Assembly (NCBI GenBank): GCA_030142905.1
Contig: JASJOG010000245.1
Span: forward strand, 395,839 to 459,838
Reading direction: 5' to 3'
DNA from: Heliopora coerulea
Taxonomy: Eukaryota > Cnidaria > Anthozoa > Scleralcyonacea > Helioporidae
DNA: 64,000 bases
A model generated the notes under the pieces. That model searched no databases and was not told the DNA's origin. It saw nothing but the letters and a program-made list of their open reading frames with translations. The position numbers and the translations under genes were made by a program. Of this stretch, positions 11,808-20,838 are shown piece after piece (within the stretch, counting starts at the first letter, position 1; every line of letters begins with the position of its first letter).

Positions 11808-12625
11808 TTATAAGTAATTAACACCAAGAGCTTCAATATTTGCTTTATAGGCTTCTTCAGTCTTACATGGTTCAGATAAACAGCAACCCTCTTGACTATA
11901 TAAAAAGGACATACTACCACAACAATTACATCCTTCACAACTTTTTAGAAAATTGTTATATAACTCATCTAATTTTTGTGGATTTGGATGTGAAGAGTTG
12001 CAACTTTTTGTATGACATTTTCTATATACTATATACACAGAAAATAATTTTTTAAGTGATTTTTTCCATCTCAAATAATACTTGCACATGCAGTTTTTGT
12101 CCCACCCTAAAAGCAGATAAACCCTACCGAAAAGTCTGTCATTGAATATTTTTCTGGTTTTACTGTGTACCAGGTCTCTTGGTTTATTAGTATTGCATTG
12201 ATACAACTGGATAATCTTATTACGTAGTAGTTGTATCTGGATATGTTTTTCTTTATCAATCTGTGTTTGGTCATTGTATCGACAACTTTAAGGAAATCTT
12301 CAAAAACAGACCAAAGATGGCTGTGATTAACATATTTTTTCATCCTGCTTATTATGTTATGACTTCTGATATAAACAGATTTCTTTCTATGCATCCATAT
12401 ATTATCTACCCATTCATTAACCATCACAGAGCCATACTCTTTTCCACATTCTTCACAGATGTAAAGTCCATCTTTTTTCTTCTGTTCCAACTTACACCCA
12501 GTGCAGTGTTTTTCTCCATGTTTACTTTCTTTTGCTTCATTATGATATAGAGCCGGTAGATCACCTATATTTTTAACGATTTCTTCGAATTTAAACCCAT
12601 TACACAGAGCTTCTAATGCATCCAT
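11808..12625 (-). pseudogene. Polinton-A zinc-ribbon protein (late transcription factor-like?), frameshifted
   Basis: From an ATG at 12625 on the minus strand (MDALEALCNGF) the protein shows a four-cysteine zinc ribbon at residues ~41-64 (CTGCK ... YICEECGKEYG). A long helical region follows with RSHNIISRMKKYV and NISRYNYYVIRL. Near 12150 the frame shifts; the downstream frame (11808-12206) is cysteine-rich (CEGCNCCGS, EGCCLSEPC). The ribbon followed by an R-x-H-N helix and a later YY-I helix recalls VLTF3-type late transcription factors of large DNA viruses. That resemblance is by eye only and could be wrong; other zinc-ribbon proteins would fit. Polinton-B has no counterpart in this position. 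Confidence 0.45.
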
Positions 12626-12654
12626 TAGTTTTGTATATTGATATACATCACATT

Positions 12655-12717
12655 TTAAATATGTCTGCTCAATAAATACCCTCTTCCAATACCAATACAA
12701 CCAATAGTGATATACTG
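12655..12717 (-). pseudogene. C-terminal tail of the Polinton-A coiled-coil gene, cut off by Gypsy-1
   Basis: The coiled-coil gene whose main body lies at 33161-33505 continues here: after the duplicated ATATT the same frame encodes about 20 more residues (a glycine-rich hydrophobic segment) and ends with TAA at 12657-12655. The equivalent tail in Polinton-B (19473-19530) has the same position, hydrophobic character and length. This shows that 12718-33165 is one insertion (Gypsy-1 plus its cargo) and that the two flanks belong to one Polinton. Confidence 0.85.
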
Positions 12718-12722
12718 ATATT

Positions 12723-12867
12723 TGTAGGATCCTTCTATTGATATTACATGAAGTATTGCAGGAGAAAGAACGGAAAAACTAGAGATGGAGTCTTTAAGTT
12801 AGTCAATAAAGTACTCACGTTGTGTTTGGTTCAATCCATTTGAATCTTGTTGGTTTGAGATGCTACA
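12723..12867 (+). repeat. Gypsy-1 5' LTR
   Basis: 145 bp, TG...CA. By eye about nine differences from the 3' LTR, so the insertion is not recent. It contains CAATAAAGT, a likely poly(A) signal. Confidence 0.92.
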
Positions 12868-12909
12868 ATTGGCGACGAGGATGTTGTAAACATTGTCTGG
12901 AGGTAAACA

Positions 12910-13680
12910 ATGAGTTTACATGATTTTAATATCGGTGGACTTCGTCCGTTTGATGTCAATTGTGATCTGAATACTGTGTGGTATAAGTGGAAATGATGGC
13001 TTTGTAGTTTTCAATTATACACAGATGGGAAAGGTCTTATTATTGATCCTGAGAAGAATGACAACAAATTGCAAAGACATGCACTTCTTCATTGTGCTGG
13101 GCTGAATGTCCAAGGTATTTTCGAAGTTTTGCCTGAGACAGGGAATGCCAATGACTACCAGAAGGCAGAAGATGCTTCAACTAAACATTTTGTTAATCAA
13201 GTCAATGTTCCATATGAATGACATATGTTTAGAGAAATGGTTCAAAGCAAAACCGAGACAATTGATCAATTTGCAGTAGGTTTTTGACAGAAAGCTCAAC
13301 AGTGTGATTATGGAGATCAAATGAAAGCTCAAATCAGAGATCAGATCATTTCGAAGTGCCATTCAAATGAGTTATACCGTAAATTATTGGAGAAAGGTCA
13401 GGTGCTTACCCTTCAACAATTGCAAGAAATAGCTAGAACTTTCGAAGCTGTCAAAAGACAAAGAGAATGGGTCCCTCATCGGATGCACATGTCAACGGAG
13501 TTGAAGATGGCAAAGGGGACAAGGGCAAGAGGGGTAGTGAGTGCTTCAGATGTGGTAGACAGGGACATTTTGCTTGAGATCCTAAATGCCCTGCCAAAGA
13601 TAAGGAATGTTCTAAATGTCATTAAAAACGACATTTTATAGTAGCATGTAAAACCGAAGATAAGGATTTTGGTTAACACA
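12910..13680 (+). pseudogene. Gypsy-1 gag, with two zinc knuckles, multiple stops
   Basis: ATG at 12910 opens MSLHDFNIGGLRPF and a gag-type capsid region follows (DPEKNDNKLQRHALLHCAG, ETIDQFAV, KAQIRDQIISKCHS, LTLQQLQEIARTFEA). A frameshift near 13540 leads to two nucleocapsid zinc knuckles: CFRCGRQGHFA then C, and CSKCH with a stop then KRHFIVAC. At least five in-frame stops (mostly TGA) interrupt it. Gag would package the retrotransposon RNA; this copy cannot. Confidence 0.8.
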
Positions 13681-14311
13681 AAGTAAGCTATGTGAATGAG
13701 CATCAGAATGATGAGGATGATGAGTATGCCTTCAATATTACTGATGAGACAGAGATGGGAAAAATTACAGTCACTGTAGGAGTTCCTGTGGATATGCTTA
13801 TTGATTTGGGAGCAAGTACCAATGTCATTAACCGCAGCTGTTGGGAATAGCTAAAAAAGAAACATCAAGTGTGTATCAACATGAGCCGCAAAGAAGCTGT
13901 ATGCTTATGGAGCCACCACACCTCTCCAAGTCAACGGAACATTTACTGCAGATGTGAGTGTTGATGGCAGGTGTATTTCATCAGAATTTGCAGTCATAGA
14001 AGGAAAAGGAGAACCACTTCTTGGAAAAGAGTCAGCGATTGAGCTGGGAGTATTAAAATTGCACATTCCAGAGAAACCTGTGAATAGTGTGACTGTCAAA
14101 GAGAACTTGATAGCAAGATACAAAGATTTATTTCAAGGGGTGGGAAAGTTGGAGGATTACCAAGTAAACCTACATATCAACCCAGAAGTCCAACCTGTTG
14201 CTCAACTCTTAAGGAGACCTGCATTCAGCCTTAGAAAGAAGATCGAAAGAAAGTTAGATGAATTAATGCAAGAAGATATCATCGAGAAGGTTGAAGGACT
14301 GACACCATGGG
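13681..14311 (+). pseudogene. Gypsy-1 protease and start of reverse transcriptase
   Basis: The aspartic protease active site appears as DLGAS (about 13805; DSGAS or DTGAS is usual), followed after a frameshift by the second protease half (FAVIEGKGEPLLGKESA). The conserved RT lead-in then reads RRPAFSLRKKIERKLDELM, ending at LTPW where Polinton-B inserted. The matching continuation (VNPVVVAPKPNGD) begins at 30399. The 6-bp CATGGG duplication accounts exactly for the break. Confidence 0.85.
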
Positions 14312-14640
14312 AGTAGTCTATAAAGTGGGGATTCCAGCGCAGTTTTCCAGTGCATTTTTCACATTTACTTCCGGTTTCCCAATGACGTCATCACCTGTCA
14401 ATCATTTCTATTACGTCATAAAAAATAAGCTCCGCCCACTTTTAAGCCAGCGGTCTATCTTTGCAGACTCATATAAAAATTGATGATGTCATTTGGTAAC
14501 CCATCAAATTCCAAGAATTACTTCCGGTTTACAAAAACCTACCAAATCTGGTTCAAACTGGATTCTCAAATTTACCTAAATTCATTACATTTTCAAAATT
14601 AATCAATTTTCTCACATTCTCGAAATTAATCAATTTTTTA
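14312..14640 (+). repeat. Polinton-B left terminal inverted repeat
   Basis: Matches the reverse complement of 30065-30392 along its whole length with scattered differences. It contains two ACTTCCGGT blocks (14367-14375 and 14520-14528), TGACGTCA (14383-14390), a one-base variant TTACGTCA (14411-14418) and a GC box-like CTCCGCCCAC (around 14430-14439). These look like ETS, CRE and Sp1-type sites and repeat in the other TIR. Confidence 0.92.
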
Positions 14641-14692
14641 AATTTTGAAAATTTCAAAAACATGAAAATAATAAAATAAAGTTTATAATTTT

Positions 14693-17600
14693 TTATGGTT
14701 TGAATCCAAATATTTTTTCATATTCTTTAACCATGTTATTCATGTAATGACCAAATGCAAGAGTGTCTATTTTATTTTCAAGTATGTTTCGTTTGTCATC
14801 TTTTGGAGACAATGCAATTTTTTCAACACTTTCTGTATACAAGTCATGATTTCTATGTCTTATCAAATTCATCTTTCTAATTTGTTCTTCTCCATCAAAT
14901 AAACAATCTTTATAATTTTGAAATGTTATTTCTTTTTTGATAATATTTTTTTTAACACCTTTACATTTTTTTTCTTCTTTTCCTTCATCACCTTCAACAT
15001 TTCCACACATTTTATAAGAATATAATTTTGCTCTCAAACCCACAAATTCTTCAATTTGTTTTCCTCCACACTCATCTGTCATCATACCAATAACCTTTTT
15101 GTTTAATCCAGTTTTTATCCCACTTTTATGTTCTTTTGAATAATTACTTGTGTCAAACATATTTTTTACATCTGGAGAAATGTCTTTATAAAAATCATCA
15201 GTTTTGATTTCATACATTAAACTATCAGTATCTGTAAATAATAATGATGCATTTTCATCATATTTTTTTCTTGATATAATTATAATGAAAATCATACATT
15301 AAAGTTTTTGATAAATCCAATATACTCATTCCCAAATATATTGGTTTATCTAGTTTGATTTTTGTTTTATACATATGAATTGCAATTAAATTTTCAGAAA
15401 ATATAGTTCTTTTATCAAAGTTAGTTTTTGAAAATAGTTTTAATGCTTTTTCTTTTCTATTAACCAATTGTATATTAACTCTATTTCTTACATTTTCCAT
15501 TGTTTTTTCCAAATACTGAATTATTCATCAATTTGAAAAAATCTTTTTCGAAATCATTTTTTGCATTTGTTCTCAAATTTGTATTCAAATCAATATATTG
15601 TTTCATAAAATCTTCTTCATAAAATTTTACACCTATATGAATTCGAGTAATTTTTAATCCCAACTTTTCATACAATTTTAAGTTTTCACAATGCAAAACA
15701 TATTTTTCTTTGTTATTTAAATTTGGAATTAATTTTTCAACTTAACCAATTTTTAATCTTTCTGGAGCAGGAGGATATTCATTATGTGAATCATGTAAAT
15801 TTTCTGGATATTCTAAATCAACTTCTAAAATACAGCTATATTTTTTCCAATTTTCCAATTCATTGTTTTTCATCCATTTGAAATTCTTAATTGGAAGTTT
15901 TTTAGACATTGCACAGCCATATAAATTATTTGCATCCAAATATGAAAGATAAACACTATCTTCTTCAGAATTATATTTGTTTTGCATATCTTTTTACAAT
16001 CGTTGAAATTCCACCTCTGATTCCCTTTTCAATCATAAGATACATTTGTGGGTCATGCAATAATTCCAATTCAATTTTTGTAATTTTCAACATCGCATCC
16101 CAAGCTAATCCAGGTGATGTATAATACCAAGTAGGGTCCAATTTATAATTTTGTTTACAAACTTTTCTAAAATTTTCAAAGACATCAGCTAAAAGAATAA
16201 CATCAGTTTTTAAATATAAATCATGATATTCTCCCATATTTTTGATTTTAAATTTATTCCAAACATTTTGTGCGTGTTATAATCTTCACCACTTATATTT
16301 TCATCATTTAATTTGGAATATAATTCTCCAATATCAGGTAGTTTTTCTTCTTTTAATTTTTCAATATCATCAAACCAATCATATGGAAAAACACCTTTTC
16401 TAGTTAATAATTGTCTTTTTTCTTCATTTTTATAAAATTTATTCAAAATATTCAATTCATTTTTATCTAAATTATTAACTAAATTTGCTAAACTAGTTTG
16501 CATAAATTTAAAACTATCAATAAATCTAATTTGTCTTTTTACATTAACCAATTCTCTAATTTTATAATTTTGGTTTTCACTTGTTGATGGTAATTCTTCA
16601 CACTCAATAATATTTTCTTTACATTTACTTTTAAGTTGTTTTTCTGTAATTATTTTTTCAGATTCAAATTTATCAACAATGATGTCTTTTGTAAAACTAA
16701 TATATTTTTCCTCAGTATTAGGTATACAATTAATTTCACCTTCAGAAACACCAAGATTTTTAATAAACAAATGACTATCATAATTTTGAAGATTGTGAAA
16801 TATAACTGGTATAAATTTTGGTTTTTTCATTTTTGAATTACAACTAATACAAGCAGCTCCTCTATATTTTCCAGTAAAATGACAATGATCTCTAACTTTA
16901 TCTGTGAAATTGGTTCTTTTCGGTTCTTTTCCTTTTACTTTTTCTTCTGATTTTCCAAATTTGATTCCACAAGCATAACAATTTTTAGCTAATCTAAAAT
17001 CTACTTTATCTTTTTCACTTAATATTATCTTTTTTGGAAATTTAAATTGCTCATGTATTTTTTTAATATTGTTTTCTAAACTTTCTACAAATTTTAAAGA
17101 AATGTCGAAATCATCCTCACCAGGTTTTTTGGAACATTTTATTAATTTTGGTCTAAATAAATTATCATCAAAACATTTTATCAAATAACAATATCCAGAT
17201 GGTTCATGTTTTTGAAATTGTTTTGTATTTTCACCAATATTTTTATCCTCAAATTTTAAATTGCATTCGAAATCTGCATAAATTACAAATGGAATATCAT
17301 GCATTCTTTCATAATTTTTAAACTTTCATTTTTCACCTTTGTTTGGATAAACAGTTTTTCCACATTCATACTCTTGACAATATTCTAAATGATTTTTAAA
17401 AATATTTTCCTTACTAAAATGTTGTAAGCAATAGTTGCAAATATATTTTTTTTCTTTATTACCAGGTTTATTTACAACCAGGTTTATTAACCTGAGTTGA
17501 AAACAATCTACTCATATTTTTAATTAAACAATAATGTTTGTCTCCATTCTCATTAGATATTAACAATATATTTACACATGGTTGTTTTTCCTGTTGTTCC

Positions 17601-18616
17601 AAATCGAAGTTACTTACTCTCAAAGGGAAAATTTCATTATTTTTGTTTCCAAATCTTTTTTCTTCATTGTATCCAAATAAATTAATTGCAATGTTATTAT
17701 TTTTTTCAAATTTATCAATATCAGAAAATCCACATGGAAAATTAATATCTTTAACATTAAAACTTTCAGATTTCTTTTTTAAAATTTTTGTAATTCTTCC
17801 AGCATCTTTTAAATCAGGTGTAGTTTTTAAAAGTTCATTTATTGCTATACACCACAATAAACATTTATCATCATTGTTTTTTGGGTTGATAATTGCATTT
17901 TTATTTTTTAAAAACTCTGGTAAAGGAATATAAGATGAAGCAAGTAATCTTTTAATTTCATTAATATTAAGAATTATTTTTAAACCTTTGTTAAATTTCC
18001 GCAAACTTGAATTTTTTAAAAATTCTTCAAAACTTAAAATAACTTTTTGAGTCATTTTTTCATATATTTCATCAAAATTACTTCCATTAAAAATTTCTTC
18101 ATCATAACTATGAAAATGAGCTTTATCTATGGTTATTTCTCCTGTAGCTGGATTTGTTTTTTTCATCAAACATTCAAGAGTTATTTGTTGTTTTGTGCTT
18201 GAATTTTTTTTAAATTTTTCAATCACCAATGGTTTTATTTTTTTCAAAAGAGTCAAAGGGTCATATAAAGACAATTCAAATTTTTTCAAATCTATTTGAT
18301 ATCTTTTTGTTACATTCAAAGCTTTTTTATCAATTTTAAATTTTGTGGTTGGATTGTATGTTTGTGTAACTTTACCTTGTATGTTGTCAAATATATCTGA
18401 AAAATTATTTTTTAATTTATTATACCAATTTGTTATTTTTCCAACTCCTTTATTTATCAAATAAATTAAGCAATTCTTCTTTAGATTTATCTAACAAATT
18501 ATTTGCTTTTTCCTTTGATTTTTCAACAAAATTATTTTTAAAAATTTTTTTTGGTTTTAATAAAGGGGTATTAATATTTGGAACATCTTCGTCCAATAAA
18601 TTTCTTGTTGTATTCA
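14693..18616 (-). pseudogene. polB: Polinton-B protein-primed family B DNA polymerase, several frameshifts
   Basis: Replicates the element from a protein primer (established for the family). The frame opens with ATG at 18616 (MNTTRNLLDEDV) and shifts at about 18460. A C-x2-C...H-x3-C finger lies near 17455-17395 (YICNYC...FKNHLEYC). Exonuclease motif I is FVIYADFEC (about 17285), motif II a N..NYD segment (FHNLQNYDSH, about 16790), motif III YHDLYLKTDVILLAD (about 16220). Polymerase motif A is DANNLYG (about 15930), B KLMNNSVFGK (about 15530) and C TDTDSL (about 15220); it ends FGHYMNN...FGFKP. All catalytic motifs survive. Shifts occur near 18460, 17470, 16230, 15975, 15740, 15500 and 15280, plus a TGA near 17335. 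The break near 17475 comes from an 11-bp tandem duplication (AATAAACCTGGT-type). Total coding length, about 1,300 codons, is normal for Polintons. Confidence 0.9.
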
Positions 18617-18709
18617 TTCTTTATTTATATATTTTTTTTTTTTAAAGTCAAAAAAATTAAATTTTTTTTCATGTTTGGTCATGTGATTAAATTTAAAAAA
18701 AATAACTGA

Positions 18710-19036
18710 TTACTGAATTTTAGTAAATATAAAAATATTAAATGATGAATATAATTTTTTTAAACTTGGAACTAAAATAATTTTGTAAGTTGTATTATAA
18801 ATTTTTTCTCCAGTTTTGTAATCAATTTCAAAATCATTGAAAATACAAAATTTTTCTTTATAATTTATCAAAAATTCATGATGTGGTAATAATTCCCCAT
18901 CACCTGAAAGTTTAGCAATTTTATCAGAAAAAACATAAAATAAATAGTCTTCATCATAAAAGCTGAAATCTTTCAGCGAACTTTGGTCTTCATATATATA
19001 TTTTTCAATATATTTTTTTGAGTTAACATGGTTCAT
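18710..19036 (-). CDS. Small protein of unknown function (108 aa)
   Basis: I do not recognise this protein. It is an open 108-codon frame starting MNHVNSKKYIEKYI and rich in Y, F, K, D; no signal peptide, transmembrane span or zinc motif. A TATATAAATAAA motif lies about 20 bases upstream of its ATG, as at other genes of the element, and it is spaced like them between the polymerase and the SAP/NUMOD gene. Polinton-A has no visible homologue, so it belongs to the variable accessory set. Confidence 0.65.
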   Translation of the reverse strand: MNHVNSKKYIEKYIYEDQSSLKDFSFYDEDYLFYVFSDKIAKLSGDGELLPHHEFLINYKEKFCIFNDFEIDYKTGEKIYNTTYKIILVPSLKKLYSSFNIFIFTKIQ

Positions 19037-19105
19037 ATTTTATTATCTTTTATTTATATAATAATTTTCCTTTAAAAAAAAAATTTAAAAAAAAATCAAA
19101 ATTTT

Positions 19106-19437
19106 TCAACAGTCATAAAAAAACAAAAATGATTGATCATTAAATTTCAAATCTTTTTTATTATTAATTCTATATTTTATACTTTCCAGATTCATATTAA
19201 AATTTTTTGCAGCAGATCTAAGACTTTTAAAATTTAAGATTTCACTTGTTTCACTGTTTATAAATATTACTGGGATTGGATTTTTCATTTTTTCTCTACA
19301 ATATTTCTCATACTTTTCATTTGGTTTGCTAATTTCAAATCTAAGCATTTCTTCAAGTTGATTTTTGTTAAAAGTTTTATAATATTTTATTTTTCTTTCT
19401 CTTGCAATATTCCACAATTGTTTAAATGTTTTTCCAT
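19106..19437 (-). CDS. SAP/Rho_N-like plus NUMOD1-like DNA-binding protein, one frameshift
   Basis: The ATG at 19437 sits in TATATAAATAAATGG. One base is out of frame within the first codons (in an AAAAA run); the main frame then reads TFKQLWNIARERKIKYYKT...LEEML. This is a short helix-hairpin resembling SAP or Rho-N-like nucleic acid-binding folds (residues about 5-35). The C-terminal half (PVIFINSETSEILNF, SLRSAAKNFNMNLESIKYRI) matches the NUMOD1 pattern: a short strand pair then a helix-turn-helix. NUMOD1 modules usually accompany homing endonucleases, but no HNH or GIY-YIG catalytic part is present. It may be a stand-alone DNA-binding protein or the remnant of a homing gene. Absent from Polinton-A. 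Confidence 0.6.
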
Positions 19438-19472
19438 TTATTTATATAATTTATTTATTTAAAGAAAAATTT

Positions 19473-19901
19473 TTAAATAAATTTATAAACTACATAACCT
19501 CCTGAAAGACCAACTATAAAAAAAACATTTTGATATTCTTTCATTTCATCAGAAGGTTTATAATAATCTTTTAATTTTGGTGGTTCCCTGTCATTTTCTT
19601 CATTTTCTTCATTTTCAAGAGATTTTAAACGATTATTAATTTCAGCAAGATTTTTCAAAGACATATTTGTCTTATTTATATCAGCATTCGCATCAGATAA
19701 TTGTTGTCTTAATTTTTCAATTTCTTGTTTTCTTTTTACTTGCTCCTCATACCATTTTTCCTTATCCCTACTAAGTTTTTCCATTGCTTCATTATGTCTT
19801 TTTATCTCTTTTTCATATCCAGAATGATTTAATTTTGAAAATAAAAATCCAGCACCTGAGAAAGCAATTGCATTAAATAATCCTCCAACTACTGTTTCCA
19901 T
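19473..19901 (-). CDS. Coiled-coil protein with N- and C-terminal hydrophobic segments (142 aa)
   Basis: Starts at TATAAATAAATGG. Residues 3-22 are a hydrophobic glycine-containing segment (GGLFNAIAFSGAGFLF), residues about 30-105 form a charged coiled coil (heptads rich in E, K, Q, L), then DYYKPSDEMKEY, and the end is a second hydrophobic segment (FFIVGLSGGYVVYKFI). It is intact. The homologue in Polinton-A (33161-33505 plus 12655-12717) keeps the order and the phrases SGYLFKML, DANDDIEKTN and DFYKPSKEIKEY. Likely a small membrane-associated virion or assembly protein; the role is inference from position among capsid-type genes. Confidence 0.75.
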   Translation of the reverse strand: METVVGGLFNAIAFSGAGFLFSKLNHSGYEKEIKRHNEAMEKLSRDKEKWYEEQVKRKQEIEKLRQQLSDANADINKTNMSLKNLAEINNRLKSLENEENEENDREPPKLKDYYKPSDEMKEYQNVFFIVGLSGGYVVYKFI

Positions 19902-19923
19902 TTATTTATACATTTTTTATATT

Positions 19924-20157
19924 TTATGATTTGAAAGGATCAGAAGGAATCCATTTCTTATCTTGTGCATATTTAAATGCAAGTGATGATATTCCAACAG
20001 CTGCTGCAAGTTTTAAAGTAGGAACTAAACTAGATGGAGTTGACAAACCATCACTAATTACTTTTCTTGATATCATTCCAACTCCAACAGCACCCAATGT
20101 AATTATTGTAGAATCATATAATTCATTCATAACTTCTTTTCTATTCATTTCACCCAT
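19924..20157 (-). CDS. Small two-helix membrane protein (77 aa)
   Basis: Begins at TATAAATAAATGG and is intact. Two hydrophobic stretches (IITLGAVGVGMISRKVI and LKLAAAVGISSLAFKYA) are followed by the ending QDKKW.P.DPF. The Polinton-A homologue at 33535-33744 shares the layout and the ending (WAQDKYVLVDPF). Function unknown; conservation in two diverged elements shows it is a real gene. Confidence 0.75.
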   Translation of the reverse strand: MGEMNRKEVMNELYDSTIITLGAVGVGMISRKVISDGLSTPSSLVPTLKLAAAVGISSLAFKYAQDKKWIPSDPFKS

Positions 20158-20197
20158 TTATTTATACATATAAATTTTTTTTGCAAACTTTATTTTC

Positions 20198-20645
20198 TTA
20201 CAGATTTTCAATAGAACACTTTGATGGTTTGCATTTAGTAATTTCATAGTCATTTTTATTTATGATCTTAACTTTTTTGTTTTCTTCTTCACTTTGTTCG
20301 CTTCGCTCGCTTTCGCTTTGTCTTTTGTCTCTTTTATATGCATAATTTAACCTCCAAGTGCAGCAACAATTGTCACACCACCAACAAAATATCTGAAATC
20401 TACGTAATCATTTATTTCTTTTGCAAAATGGGTTCTTTTGTGACCCGATTCGCGGTCTGCTTCGCTCTGCATTCTTGCTTTTCTTTCTTTTGCTTCTCTT
20501 GAAATTTTTGCTAATTTTTTCCCCAATTCCACTTTTCTTGGGTCTTTTTCTTTAACAGATTTTTCAACATTTGGTGAAGCTTCGCTGTAGCTTCGCTGCT
20601 GAGAGCTTTGCTCGATTGTTTACTTGTTTCACCTTGTTCACTCAT
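20198..20645 (-). CDS. Small membrane protein with basic N-terminus, two frameshifts
   Basis: ATG at 20645 in TTATAAATAAATGAG. After about 18 codons the frame shifts inside a GCTTCGCT hairpin cluster (20578-20615). The middle part (KEKDPRKVELGKKLAKISREAKERKAR) and a hydrophobic segment (VGGVTIVAALGG) follow. A stop at 20347 is bypassed in another frame that continues with a charged tail (SESERSEQSEEENKKVKIINKN) to a stop at 20198. Polinton-A's version (34821-35036) shares KEKDP-R-E-GK-LA-ISK-AKERK. The first shift sits in a repeat-like hairpin block, suggesting slippage or hairpin gain. Function unknown. Confidence 0.6.
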
Positions 20646-20838
20646 TTATTTATAACTTTATTAAATTTATTGAAGCGTATTCAAAGTTAGTTATGAATAA
20701 AATTAAATAAAAGTCAAGTAAATTTTAAATAATCACAAATGTTATTTAAAATTATTTAAAATTTATTCAAAGTTATTTATGAATAAAATTAAATAAAAGT
20801 CAAGTAAATTTTAAATAACCACAAATGTTATTCAAAGT
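20646..20838. repeat. Direct tandem repeat of about 104 bp between genes
   Basis: Two copies of a TTATTTAAAATTTATTCAAAGTTA-type unit containing GAATAAAATTAAATAAAAGTCAAGTAAATTTTAAATAA and CACAAATGTTATT occur in tandem (about 20668-20741 and 20760-20832). Non-coding. Confidence 0.6.

Noticed and set aside
19538..19933. Plus-strand frames within the minus-strand Polinton-B block
   Set aside because: Hydrophobic, Phe/Ser-rich shadows of Lys/Glu-rich minus-strand genes; they lack the start motif.
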